A program made the translations under genes and the position numbers. The notes under the pieces were generated by a model. The model saw nothing but the letters and a program-made list of their open reading frames with translations, ran no database searches and was not told where the DNA came from. From contig QYQL01000186.1 of assembly GCA_007280915.1 (NCBI GenBank), positions 1-33,019 of the forward strand: a stretch of 33,019 nt of DNA, written 5' to 3'. Source of the stretch: Verrucomicrobiaceae bacterium. GTDB lineage: Bacteria > Verrucomicrobiota > Verrucomicrobiia > Chthoniobacterales > Terrimicrobiaceae. This document shows positions 24,082 through 32,145 of this stretch, piece after piece. Positions within the stretch are counted from its first letter, which is position 1, and the number at the start of each line of letters is the position of its first letter.

Positions 24082-26157
24082 CTACCGGCGAGCTTTTTCG
24101 GGCAGTCTATTTTTGAACTCCGGCCGGTAGAACCAGTCGGACCAATAGCTCCAGCCGGCCTTGGTCATTTCGACGGGGGATTCGATCCAGCCACCCTTGC
24201 CATCCGGACGGCACACGCGGTAGGAATCCACCCACATGGCGGATGTGCTTTGCGGCACGTAGAGGAAAAGATACGGCTGATCGTGGTAAATGATCTCCTG
24301 CATCCGACCCGCCATGGAGATGATGTTGTCGCGGTTGTATTCCTGCCGGATCGATTCCAGAAGCCGGTCCACTTCCGGGCTTTTGTAACCGACGACATTG
24401 AGTTGCTCGGGATTGGTCTGCGAGGAATGCCAGATCTGGAACTGGTCGTATTCATTGCCAAGCGACCAGCCGAGAACGATCGCGTCGAAGTCGCCCTTGT
24501 TGACGTGGTTCTTCAAAAAGACGGCCCATTCGTAGAGCTCGACCCTCACCTCGATGCCGATCGCCTTGAATCCGTCCTGGACGAGTGCAGCGATGTCCCG
24601 CCGGATTTCGTTTCCGTTGTTTGTCATCAGCGTGAATGAAAAACGCTGCCCATCTTTCATCCGGATTCCATCCGGCCCCGGCACCCACCCAGCCTCGTCC
24701 AGCAGGGCTTTGGCCTTTGCGGGATCGTAGTTGAAGGGGGTGACGTTGGGATTGAAGAACCACATCTGCGGCGTGAAAATCCCGGTGCTCTGGATGCCGT
24801 GGCCATAGAGGATGTATTTGACCATGGCCGGAATATCGACCGCATGGGCAAGCGCCTGCCGGACTCGCAGATCCTGAAACAGCGGACGCTTGAGATTCCA
24901 CCCGATGTAAGTGTAGGAGCTGGACGGCGAGGAAAAGACCGTGAACCTCCGGTCCTTCTCGAAAGCCGCCACCGCCCACGGTTCGGCACTCCAGAAATCC
25001 ACCTGCCGGGTCTCAAAAGCCAGCCGCAACGAAAGCTGGTCGGGGAGCGAGCGGAAGACGATCCCATCAAGCCAGGGTCCGGGAGCTGCGAAATAATCCG
25101 GATTCCTTACCACGCGGATAAACTCGTTGGTCTTCCATTCTCCGAATTTGAACGGCCCCGTGCCGACCGGGCTACGGTTGAAGTTTTTTGTCCACCATTC
25201 CTGCGGTTTTCCCTCGAGGAGGTGGGCCGGGAGGATCGAGATCATCCAGCTCGTCAGGGCAGGCGAATAGGGCTTCCGGTAGGTGACCCGGACGGTGTGG
25301 AGCCCGGTGGCCTCGATACTCTGAATCAGGTCGAAGTCGGGTTTGCGGGGCGAGGCGGTGGCATCGTCCATGATCGCATGGTAGGTGAAAACCACGTCGC
25401 GCGAGGTGAATGGCTGCCCGTCATGCCAACGAACACGATTGCGCAGGTTGAAGACAACAAGCGGTTCCGCCAGAAATGGCACCGGCCCGGTTTCGAGAAT
25501 TTCACCGCCGCCGTTTGACGGAAGCCAGGCCTCCAGGAGGGCTTTTACGTCAGGAGCAGCCGTGAGCTCAAAGGCTCCGCCGGATTCCACCCAGGTCCGC
25601 ACGACCCGTGCAGCGGGATGATCCTTTCCGAAGGCCTCCATGATCGCACGGGCGTTTTCCTTCACCTGCACGCGCAGGGTGACAAGTGGCTGGAGACCGT
25701 CCTGCGGCAGGCGTTCAAAGATCTTCTCCGACGTGGCCATCCCGGGCTCAGTAAAGGAAAGCAGGAGGAAATTTCCCTCGATCCGCGCGGCTTCCAGCTT
25801 CCACCCCTCCCACTCGGGCTTCCATGATTCCACCAGCTTCAGCGCCGCCGCCGAGGATGCGGAATTCTGGAAGACGATCGTGGTCGTCTGGCTGAGCATC
25901 CAGGATTTTGCAAGGTCGCCGACGATTTCCAGATTCTCGTCATACTTGAGAAGCCCGTTGAAAATTGTCGAGAATACCTGCGAGGCCGCGCTGTCGGCTT
26001 GCTGGATCGGATTCAACGAGGACGGCTCGCCGAGGACGCCGAGTGACATCTCGTTTTTCTTTCCGGTCGCGAGAAATGCAGAGTTGAGAAAGCTGGCGGC
26101 GATCAGGGCCAGAATAACAACCGGAAGACCGTAGATGAAAAGTCGGGCAACGCGCAT
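24082..26157 (-). CDS. Orphan extracytoplasmic peptide-binding protein (SBP family 5)
   Basis: Solute-binding protein of an ABC transporter for peptides or related solutes, 691 residues against a usual 500-600. Seen: N-terminal signal or anchor segment at about 7-30; MSLGVLGEPSSLNPIQQ, then FSTIFNGLLKYDENLEIVGDLAKSW at about 62-86. The FNLRNRVRWHDGQPFTSRDVVFTY block follows only at about 236-259, so about 130 residues (98-230) are inserted where the family is normally continuous. The second half is normal: NFNRSPVGTGPFKFGEW, VRQALAHAVDIPAMVKYIL, DPAKAKALLDEAGW and GWSLGNEYDQF. No Cys lipobox is seen. No permease or ATPase genes are adjacent. A palindrome touches the start codon region. Confidence 0.85.
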   Translation of the reverse strand: MRVARLFIYGLPVVILALIAASFLNSAFLATGKKNEMSLGVLGEPSSLNPIQQADSAASQVFSTIFNGLLKYDENLEIVGDLAKSWMLSQTTTIVFQNSASSAAALKLVESWKPEWEGWKLEAARIEGNFLLLSFTEPGMATSEKIFERLPQDGLQPLVTLRVQVKENARAIMEAFGKDHPAARVVRTWVESGGAFELTAAPDVKALLEAWLPSNGGGEILETGPVPFLAEPLVVFNLRNRVRWHDGQPFTSRDVVFTYHAIMDDATASPRKPDFDLIQSIEATGLHTVRVTYRKPYSPALTSWMISILPAHLLEGKPQEWWTKNFNRSPVGTGPFKFGEWKTNEFIRVVRNPDYFAAPGPWLDGIVFRSLPDQLSLRLAFETRQVDFWSAEPWAVAAFEKDRRFTVFSSPSSSYTYIGWNLKRPLFQDLRVRQALAHAVDIPAMVKYILYGHGIQSTGIFTPQMWFFNPNVTPFNYDPAKAKALLDEAGWVPGPDGIRMKDGQRFSFTLMTNNGNEIRRDIAALVQDGFKAIGIEVRVELYEWAVFLKNHVNKGDFDAIVLGWSLGNEYDQFQIWHSSQTNPEQLNVVGYKSPEVDRLLESIRQEYNRDNIISMAGRMQEIIYHDQPYLFLYVPQSTSAMWVDSYRVCRPDGKGGWIESPVEMTKAGWSYWSDWFYRPEFKNRLPEKARR

Positions 26158-26160
26158 GGA

Positions 26161-26177
26161 GTCTTAAGGATTAAGAC
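26161..26177. promoter_or_regulatory. Perfect 7-base inverted repeat at the peptide-binding protein start
   Basis: GTCTTAA-GGA-TTAAGAC, perfect arms, ends 4 bases upstream of the ATG at 26157 (minus strand). It covers the place where a ribosome-binding site would be, and no Shine-Dalgarno sequence is seen there. It may be an operator or an mRNA hairpin that masks the start. Confidence 0.45.
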
Positions 26178-26239
26178 TTAAGTATGCAGTGTGCCAGAAG
26201 ATCCTCCACCGCAGTTCAATCAAGGGAGACTGGTGATGT

Positions 26240-27160
26240 TCAGTCCGTCTCGAACTGGCTCATGAGCCGGAGGAGGCGGCTGCGGTCCTCGATCTGGGCG
26301 GCATCCACGGTTTTCAGACGCTCCAGGCTGAACGCCTCGACGTTGAAGCTGGCGAGGACGCTTCCAAAAACGACCGCCCGCCGCAGCGCGCCGAAGTCGA
26401 CCGGACCGGAATCGCTCTCCCGTGCAAGCACTCCCGCGAGGCCGCCTGCGAACGAGTCCCCGGCTCCTGTCGGATCGTGGATCTCCTCGAGCGGAAAGGC
26501 CGGACAGCTGAAAAACTCCCCATCGGACCCGAAGAGCAGGCAGCCATGCTCGCCCTTCTTGATGGCCACATATTTCGGACCGAGAGCTTGGATTGCCCTG
26601 GCCGCTTTGACCAAGTTGGTCTCGCCGGTAAACTGCCGGGCCTCGCCGTCGTTGAGGATGAGCATATCCACGCGGCCGAGAAGCCGGGTGAGCGAGTCCT
26701 TCGCAATGTTGATCCAGAGGTCCATCGTATCGGCGATGACGAACCGCGGCTTGCCGACCTGATCGAGCACATGGTGCTGGAGATCGGGCGCGATGTTCGC
26801 GAGAAGCACGATCGGGGTGGACTTGTAATTCGCAGGCAGTGCCGGGGTGAAGTGCTCAAAGACATTGAGCTCCACCGAGCGGGTCTCCCGGGTGTTCATG
26901 TCCAGCATGTATTCGCCCGACCAGCGGAATGTTTTTCCGGCAACGATTTGAAGCCCCTCAAGGTCGATCCGACGGCTCCGCAGGAGCTCGATGTGCTCCT
27001 TCGGAAAATCCTCGCCGACGATGCCTACCAGATTCACAGGGCTGAAAAACGAGGCCGCCACCGCGCCGTAGGATGCGGAGCCGCCAAGAAGGTTGGGATG
27101 CTCCGCCGCCGGAGTCTTGATGTCATCCAGCGCGATCGAACCGACAATGAGGACGGACAT
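26240..27160 (-). CDS. PfkB-family carbohydrate/nucleoside kinase
   Basis: Ribokinase-fold kinase, 306 residues. Seen: SVLIVGSIALDDIKT at the start, NLLGGSASYGAVAASFF, LVGIVGEDFPKEHIELL, LILNDGEARQFTGE, VAIKKGEHGCLLF and the phosphoryl-transfer motif DPTGAGDSFAGG with catalytic D235. Substrate is not fixed by sequence: sugar, nucleoside or other hydroxyl. ATG 27160 is used; a frame open to 27469 only runs antisense-free through the aspartate aminotransferase 3' end in another frame. The gene starts 5 bases after that gene's stop, so one transcript. It carries no obvious dual-function domain. Confidence 0.9.
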   Translation of the reverse strand: MSVLIVGSIALDDIKTPAAEHPNLLGGSASYGAVAASFFSPVNLVGIVGEDFPKEHIELLRSRRIDLEGLQIVAGKTFRWSGEYMLDMNTRETRSVELNVFEHFTPALPANYKSTPIVLLANIAPDLQHHVLDQVGKPRFVIADTMDLWINIAKDSLTRLLGRVDMLILNDGEARQFTGETNLVKAARAIQALGPKYVAIKKGEHGCLLFGSDGEFFSCPAFPLEEIHDPTGAGDSFAGGLAGVLARESDSGPVDFGALRRAVVFGSVLASFNVEAFSLERLKTVDAAQIEDRSRLLRLMSQFETD

Positions 27161-27165
27161 GGCGG

Positions 27166-28329
27166 TCAGATCGTCTTGCAGAACTCTTCGATGCGGTCGA
27201 GCCCGGTCTTGATGATATCGAGACTGGTCGCATAGCTGAGGCGGACGGTGCGGTCGTCGCCGAAGGCGATGCCCGGAACGAGCGCGACGTTCGCCTTGCT
27301 GAGCAGGCGGTCGGAGAAGTTCTGGGATTTGAGCCCGAACGAGCTGACGTTCGCAAGGACGTAGAAGGCGCCGAGGGGCTTCACCGCCGTGATGCCGGAG
27401 ATGCTGCTCAGCCGCTCGAACATGTATTGCCGGCGGATGTCGAATTCCTCGCGCATGTCGGTGACGCACTGCTGGTCGCCGGTGATGGCCGCGAGCGCAC
27501 CGTATTGGGCGAACGAGCAGGGGTTAGATGTCATGTGGCTCTGCATCGAGTCAATCGCCTTCGCGATCGGCTCGGGAGCCGCCAAGTAGCCTAGCCGCCA
27601 TCCGGTCATGGCATAGGCTTTGCTGAAGCCGTTGACCGTGATCGTCAGGTCGTAGGCTTCGGGAGTGAGCGAGGCGATGCTGACATGCTCGGCACCATCA
27701 TAGGTCAGCTTCTCGTAGATTTCGTCGGAAAGGATGTAGATGTCTTCCTCGGCGGCAACCTCGGAGATCGCGCGGAGTTCGTCACGCGTGTAGACCGAAC
27801 CGGTCGGATTTCCGGGCGAGTTGATGATGACCATCTTCGTGCACGGGGTCATCGCATTTTCAAATTCCTCGGCGGTCATCTTCCAGCCGTTCTCCTCTTT
27901 CGTGTTCACGATCACCGGCACCCCGCCGGCGATGCGGACCATTTCCGGATAGCTGAGCCAGAAGGGAGCCGGAATGATGACCTCGTCACCGGGGTTTAGG
28001 ACGGCGGCGATAGCATTGAAGCACGACTGCTTGGCACCGTTGCTGACGATGACCTGGCCCGGCTTGTATTCGAGCTTGTTGTCGGCCGACAGCTTCTTCG
28101 AGATGGCTTGGCGGAGTTCCGGGATGCCGGAGCTGGGCGTGTATTTGGTCAGTCCTTTTTGAAGCGCCTCAATGGCCGCAGCCTTGATGTGCTCGGGAGT
28201 GTCCATGTCGGGCTCGCCCGCGCCGAATCCGCAGACATCAACGCCTTCGGCCTTCAGGGCCTTGGCTTTGCTGTCGATGGCAAGAGTGAGCGACGGGGTG
28301 AGTTCAGTGAGGCGTGACGCGATTTCCAT
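27166..28329 (-). CDS. aspC: Aspartate aminotransferase, class Ib (possibly also prephenate)
   Basis: PLP transaminase linking glutamate to aspartate; some class Ib members also use prephenate, serving tyrosine and phenylalanine synthesis. 387 residues. Seen: ASRLTELTPSLTLAIDSKAKAL, FGAGEPDMDTPEHI, YTPSSGIPELRQAIS, NSPGNPTG at 170-177, SDEIYEKLTY, the Schiff-base K237 in NGFSKAYAMTGWRLGYLA, and RLSYATS near the end. ATG 28329 (MEIASRL) fits the family; a frame open to 28374 adds 15 residues with no conservation. It sits in the ilvN-ilvC cluster, 19 bases after a small unknown gene. Symbol by family; the substrate is an inference. Confidence 0.92.
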   Translation of the reverse strand: MEIASRLTELTPSLTLAIDSKAKALKAEGVDVCGFGAGEPDMDTPEHIKAAAIEALQKGLTKYTPSSGIPELRQAISKKLSADNKLEYKPGQVIVSNGAKQSCFNAIAAVLNPGDEVIIPAPFWLSYPEMVRIAGGVPVIVNTKEENGWKMTAEEFENAMTPCTKMVIINSPGNPTGSVYTRDELRAISEVAAEEDIYILSDEIYEKLTYDGAEHVSIASLTPEAYDLTITVNGFSKAYAMTGWRLGYLAAPEPIAKAIDSMQSHMTSNPCSFAQYGALAAITGDQQCVTDMREEFDIRRQYMFERLSSISGITAVKPLGAFYVLANVSSFGLKSQNFSDRLLSKANVALVPGIAFGDDRTVRLSYATSLDIIKTGLDRIEEFCKTI

Positions 28330-28348
28330 AGATTTTGAGGTGTTGTAA

Positions 28349-28567
28349 TTAGACGGAGAGACCGCAGGCTTCAAGCAAGGGTTTCAGATTGTTTTCAGCG
28401 GCACGGATGACCGGCATCTCACGGCGCACGTTCTCCGGAGAGCCCGGCGCATGGGAGGCGTTGATCATGATTGTTCGGCCAAAAGTTTTAAGCGAAATGA
28501 TCCCCCCGGTCCGCGACTTGCGCGGCGAGCAGGGAGTGATGAGAATGCAGGTGAGTTCGTCAGCCAT
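28349..28567 (-). CDS. Small uncharacterised protein (72 aa)
   Basis: Not recognised. Start ATG 28567, 6 bases after the stop of the 179-residue gene upstream and 19 bases before the aspartate aminotransferase start. Composition is mixed, with a basic N-terminal third (TPCSPRKSRTGG), a hydrophobic-basic stretch (IISLKTFGRTIMI) and an acidic helix-prone end (AAENNLKPLLEACG). No membrane helix or metal site. Tight packing in the operon argues it is real; overlapping ORFs on the other strand are shadows. Confidence 0.5.
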   Translation of the reverse strand: MADELTCILITPCSPRKSRTGGIISLKTFGRTIMINASHAPGSPENVRREMPVIRAAENNLKPLLEACGLSV

Positions 28568-28573
28568 GAAGAA

Positions 28574-29113
28574 TCACCCGACCGCCCGCGCGATCTGCCA
28601 CTCGTTGAGCAGGATGTGCTGCTGGCCGGGATAAGACGGGAGGAGAAAAAACACGAACGGCTTGTCGCCCGGCTGCCATCCGACAATCTGGCGGCCATTG
28701 TCGGACAGCGTATAATAGGTTGACGGCGAGGCCGGCGAAACGGTCTTTCTGGGAGTCTTCGAAGATTTCGCCGGTGCGGCGGGCGCGATTGTCTCTGACT
28801 TCCAGCGATCCGCCGGTGCGTTCAGCGCCAGAATGGATGACATCTCCGCTAGGGAGAATCCCGTCTTGGGTCCCCGTTCCCGGATCACGGCAAGATACCT
28901 CGCCACGTCGCCAAAAAATCCGACGACGATATCATCCCCCGCCTGCGGATACGCGTAGGCTTTTTCGCCCTGGGCGGTCATTCCAAGAAGCCCTCTCGCC
29001 ATCACGGGACGACCAAGAAGGGCGTCCACGGAGGACTTGGTGGAACCCAGCAGCGCAGGCGCAGCGGATGGAGGGCCATCGGCCGACGGTTGTTCAGTAG
29101 GACGCCTGGGCAC
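28574..29113 (-). CDS. Uncharacterised protein (179 aa) in the ilv cluster
   Basis: Not recognised. A GTG start at 29113 inside the 3' end of ilvC (20-base overlap) fits tight operon packing. Seen: Pro/Ala-rich first 25 residues, then [21 protein letters not shown] and [29 protein letters not shown]. That combination resembles the sort of bacterial domain in which a short motif VDALLGxP precedes a beta sheet (SmpA/OmlA-like in outline). A proline/serine-rich linker follows (about 110-130). The C-terminal part ([38 protein letters not shown]) may be a second small domain. No signal peptide at the chosen start. Role with IlvC unknown. Confidence 0.6.
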   Translation of the reverse strand: MPRRPTEQPSADGPPSAAPALLGSTKSSVDALLGRPVMARGLLGMTAQGEKAYAYPQAGDDIVVGFFGDVARYLAVIRERGPKTGFSLAEMSSILALNAPADRWKSETIAPAAPAKSSKTPRKTVSPASPSTYYTLSDNGRQIVGWQPGDKPFVFFLLPSYPGQQHILLNEWQIARAVG

Positions 29114-30119
29114 CTTTCAGGTTTTTCTTTTTGATCCACGGCATGAGCGAGCGGAGGCGTGTGCCGGTCTTCTCGATCGGGTGCTGCTCGCCCTTTTTGA
29201 GGAGCGAGTCGTAGCGCTTGTAGCCGGTCTGGAACTCGCTGACCCAATCCTTGGCAAACTTGCCCGACTGGATGTCTTTGAGAGCGGCCTTCATGCGCTT
29301 CTTCACCGAGCCGTCAATGATTTTTGGACCGACAGTGACATCGCCCCACTTGGCGGTTTCGCTGATCGAGAAGCGCATCCCGGCGATGCCGGATTCGTTC
29401 ATGAGGTCAACGATGAGCTTGAGCTCATGCAGGCACTCGAAGTAGGCCATCTCGGGCGAGTATCCCGCCTCGACAAGGGTTTCAAACCCGGCCTGGACCA
29501 ACGCAGAGCAACCGCCGCAAAGAACGGTCTGCTCCCCGAAGAGATCGGTTTCGGTCTCTTCCTTGAAGGTCGTCTCGATCACTCCCCCGCGGGTTCCACC
29601 AACGCCCTTCGCCCAGGCGAGAGCCACCTTTTTGGCGTCCTTGCCGGGATTTTGATAAACAGCGATGAGGGCCGGAACGCCTTTTCCTTCGGTGAACTGG
29701 CGGCGCACGATGTGGCCGGGACCTTTCGGGGCGACCATGATCACGTTCACGTTCTTCGGCGGAACGATCGTCTTGAAATGGATGCTGAACCCGTGGCTGA
29801 AAAGAAGGGTCTTTCCGGCGGCGAGGTTGGGAGCGATGTCCTTTTTGTAAACGGACGGCTGCTTGGTATCCGGGATTGCAACCATGATCACGTCGGCCCG
29901 GCGGACAGCCTCTGCGGTGTCATACACTTCGAAGCCGTGCTTTTTGGCGACCTCGCGGCTCTTGGATTTCGGGTAGAGGCCGATGATGACTTTTGCGCCG
30001 CTTTCCTTGAGGTTCAGAGCGTGGGCGTGTCCTTGGGATCCGAATCCCAGAACCGCGAGGGTTTTGCCCTTGAGCACTTTGAGGTCGGCATCTTTGTCAG
30101 TATAGATCTTGGCTGGCAT
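29094..30119 (-). CDS. ilvC: Ketol-acid reductoisomerase, class I
   Basis: NADPH-dependent step of valine, leucine and isoleucine synthesis, converting acetohydroxy acids; cytosolic. 341 residues, the short class I form. Seen: [19 protein letters not shown] dinucleotide fold, [11 protein letters not shown] at the cofactor-phosphate end, [49 protein letters not shown] (Mg2+ site Glu/Asp), [18 protein letters not shown] and [18 protein letters not shown], all family blocks. It follows ilvN by 27 bases. No Shine-Dalgarno sequence is visible before the ATG. Confidence 0.96.
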   Translation of the reverse strand: MPAKIYTDKDADLKVLKGKTLAVLGFGSQGHAHALNLKESGAKVIIGLYPKSKSREVAKKHGFEVYDTAEAVRRADVIMVAIPDTKQPSVYKKDIAPNLAAGKTLLFSHGFSIHFKTIVPPKNVNVIMVAPKGPGHIVRRQFTEGKGVPALIAVYQNPGKDAKKVALAWAKGVGGTRGGVIETTFKEETETDLFGEQTVLCGGCSALVQAGFETLVEAGYSPEMAYFECLHELKLIVDLMNESGIAGMRFSISETAKWGDVTVGPKIIDGSVKKRMKAALKDIQSGKFAKDWVSEFQTGYKRYDSLLKKGEQHPIEKTGTRLRSLMPWIKKKNLKGAQASY

Positions 30120-30146
30120 GTTTTTGTTGGTTGTGGTTGAAAATCG

Positions 30147-30626
30147 TCAATCGCTGGAACGGGAAAGCGCGACCTTGCCTGTGCGCGTGAGGTCACTGAC
30201 CCCGAACGTCTCCATGAGGGCGAGGAATTTTGTGATCTTGCCCTCGGTGCCGGTGATCTCGATGGCGAGGTTGTCCGGCTGCACGTCGATGATCTTGGCC
30301 CGGAAAATATCACAGATCTGCATGACCTCGGCCCGGGTCTTCGAATTCGCCTTCACGCGGAGCAAAACGAGCTCGCGGTCCACGTATTCCTCGTCGCGGA
30401 AATCCTGCACGTCGATCACATCCACCAGTTTCTCCAACTGCTTGGTGACCTGCTCGAGGACCTTGTCGTCACCGCGGACAACGATCGTCATCCGGGAAGC
30501 CGAGGAGTCCAGAGTCGGGCCGACGTTCAGCGTGTCGATGTTGAACCCGCGGCCGCTGAACATGCCGGCCACACGTGTCAGCACGCCGAATTTGTTTTCA
30601 ACAAGGATCGAGATGGTGTGTCGCAT
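30147..30626 (-). CDS. ilvN: Acetolactate synthase small (regulatory) subunit
   Basis: Regulatory subunit that binds valine and stimulates the catalytic subunit. 159 residues. Seen: N-terminal ACT domain HTISILVENKFGVLTRVAGMFSGRGFNIDTLNVG, RMTIVVRGDD, and the second domain with RELVLLRVKAN, VMQICDIFRAKIIDVQPDNLAIEITG and ALMETFGVSDLTRTGKVAL, all standard. The large subunit (ilvB/ilvI) is not upstream: a 224-base gap leads to the divergent rho gene. So ilvN begins its own transcript. Confidence 0.94.
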   Translation of the reverse strand: MRHTISILVENKFGVLTRVAGMFSGRGFNIDTLNVGPTLDSSASRMTIVVRGDDKVLEQVTKQLEKLVDVIDVQDFRDEEYVDRELVLLRVKANSKTRAEVMQICDIFRAKIIDVQPDNLAIEITGTEGKITKFLALMETFGVSDLTRTGKVALSRSSD

Positions 30627-30850
30627 GAATGGAAAGAACCGTCCACATTGCCTTGGTGGAGTTTCGGAGTCAAATGTTTCCTGCCCGTTCCATGCTTTGC
30701 GCCGATCGCGGGCGATTCATCAGGATCACCGATTTTGCGCTTGCTTCGCTCCGGGCAGAGCGTAAGGAAGCGTGTAGCTGAATGACTTCTCACCCCGTGC
30801 TGCGGATGGTTTCCTCCGCATGTCCGGCCCGGCTCTGAACCGTTTTTTCC
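30627..30850. promoter_or_regulatory. Divergent ilvN/rho intergenic region with hairpins
   Basis: 224 bases between two divergent genes. Near 30738-30772 lies a long imperfect hairpin (about 13 pairs, one mismatch and one bulge: CGCTTgCTTCGCTC / GAGCGtAAGgAAGCG). On the minus strand TTGACT at 30673-30668 is a fair -35 for ilvN, but its -10 is weak. On the plus strand a 6-pair hairpin (TGCGGA/TCCGCA) lies at 30801-30820 and a T6 run falls just before the rho ATG. No coding ORF is convincing here. Confidence 0.4.
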
Positions 30851-32140
30851 ATGCCTTCTCCAGAAGACCAATCCGACATTTCCCCTCTCGCTTTAAATGA
30901 TTTGCAGCGGCTGCCGCTCGATGAACTCCTCGCCCGGGCGGGCGCTGTGGGCGTCAGAGTGCGCCCCGACAGCACCCGCCACCATCTGGTTCTCGACCAG
31001 GCCCGGCATCAGTTGAGCCGCGGCGGCCGACTCACCGGACAGGGACTCCTGGAACGCAATGGAGACGCGGGGGTCATCCGCTGGACGGCATTCGATTTGA
31101 AACCCGGCCCGGAAGACGTCTTTGTTCCGCCGTCGCTGATGAGAAACACCGGCCTGCAAGCCGGTTTGATGCTGGATTTTTCCATCCGCCTTCCCCGCGA
31201 TCGCGAGCGGGGCCTCGTTGTGGACCAGCTGATTTCGGTGGAGGGAATTCCGCTCAGCGAATGGAAAATCCCAACGGAATTTGAAAAGTTGACCCCGCTC
31301 TTTCCGAACCGGCGCATTCTTCTCGAGACCCCGGTGGATCCCGAAGTGGCTGCGCGGGCGGTTGACCTCGTGTCCCCGCTGGGAATGGGGCAGCGCGGCC
31401 TGATCGCAGCCCCGCCGCGTGCGGGAAAAACCATCATGCTCCAGACGCTGGCGCGCTCGATCCGGACCAACCATCCGGATGCCGCACTGATCATGCTTCT
31501 GGTGGACGAGCGACCCGAAGAGGTGACGGATATGCGGCGGGCGCTGGATTGTGAGATCTACGCTTCGACTTTCGACGAACCGGTCACGCGGCACGTCCAG
31601 ATCTGTGAGGCGGTTTCCGACCGCTCCCAGCGCTTGGTCGAGCTCGGACGCGATGTGATCATCCTCCTGGACTCGATCACCCGCATGGCGCGCGCCTACA
31701 ACAACCTCCAGCCGAGAAAAGGCCGCACCATGAGCGGAGGCGTGGACGCGAAGGCGCTCGCCAAGCCGCGGAAGTTCTTCGGGTCCGCCAGAAATGTCGA
31801 GGAGGGAGGAAGCCTCACGATTCTGGGAACCGCGCTGATCGAGACTTACAGCAGGATGGACGACCTGATTTTCGAGGAGTTCAAGGGAACGGGAAACATG
31901 GAGCTCCACCTGGACAAGTCAATTGCGGAACTGCGGATCTTCCCGGCCATCCACATCGTGAAATCCGGCACGCGCCGCGAGGAACTTCTTTTTCATCCGG
32001 AGGAATACGAGCGCGTCGTGCAGCTTCGCAGGCAGCTCTCCGAGCTTCCCTCAGCCGAGGCGATGGAGATCCTGTCCTCAAACCTGCAGCACACCCGCTC
32101 GAATGCCGAGCTTCTCCTGACCGGGCTTCGGGGGATTTGA
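30851..32140 (+). CDS. rho: Divergent transcription termination factor Rho
   Basis: ATP-driven hexameric RNA helicase that ends transcription. 429 residues. Seen: N-terminal [21 protein letters not shown], ATPase core with P-loop PPRAGKT at 188-194 (usually PPKAGKT), [11 protein letters not shown], Walker [18 protein letters not shown]-loop [33 protein letters not shown], and R-loop region [15 protein letters not shown]...SGTRREELL. The primary RNA-binding motif DGFGFLR of canonical Rho is GDAGVIR at 71-77, losing both phenylalanines. PAID is PAIH. The rest is intact. It could be the main Rho or a second, specialised copy; a second rho gene elsewhere cannot be excluded. It is followed by the PAP2 gene (TTG overlap or ATG 5 bases on). 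Confidence 0.9.
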   Translation: MPSPEDQSDISPLALNDLQRLPLDELLARAGAVGVRVRPDSTRHHLVLDQARHQLSRGGRLTGQGLLERNGDAGVIRWTAFDLKPGPEDVFVPPSLMRNTGLQAGLMLDFSIRLPRDRERGLVVDQLISVEGIPLSEWKIPTEFEKLTPLFPNRRILLETPVDPEVAARAVDLVSPLGMGQRGLIAAPPRAGKTIMLQTLARSIRTNHPDAALIMLLVDERPEEVTDMRRALDCEIYASTFDEPVTRHVQICEAVSDRSQRLVELGRDVIILLDSITRMARAYNNLQPRKGRTMSGGVDAKALAKPRKFFGSARNVEEGGSLTILGTALIETYSRMDDLIFEEFKGTGNMELHLDKSIAELRIFPAIHIVKSGTRREELLFHPEEYERVVQLRRQLSELPSAEAMEILSSNLQHTRSNAELLLTGLRGI

Positions 32141-32145
32141 GCAAT

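Noticed and set aside
27161..27469. 103-codon N-terminal extension of the PfkB kinase
   Set aside because: It is a shifted frame of the aspartate aminotransferase C-terminus, Arg/His-rich, and the kinase fold begins at ATG 27160.
30627..30850. tRNA or known riboswitch in the ilvN/rho gap
   Set aside because: No cloverleaf, and no conserved riboswitch core such as a cobalamin, SAM or TPP box was recognised; only hairpins.
30893..31909. 338-codon minus-strand frame opposite rho
   Set aside because: It is antisense to the Rho ATPase core; composition is His/Arg-rich with no domain.
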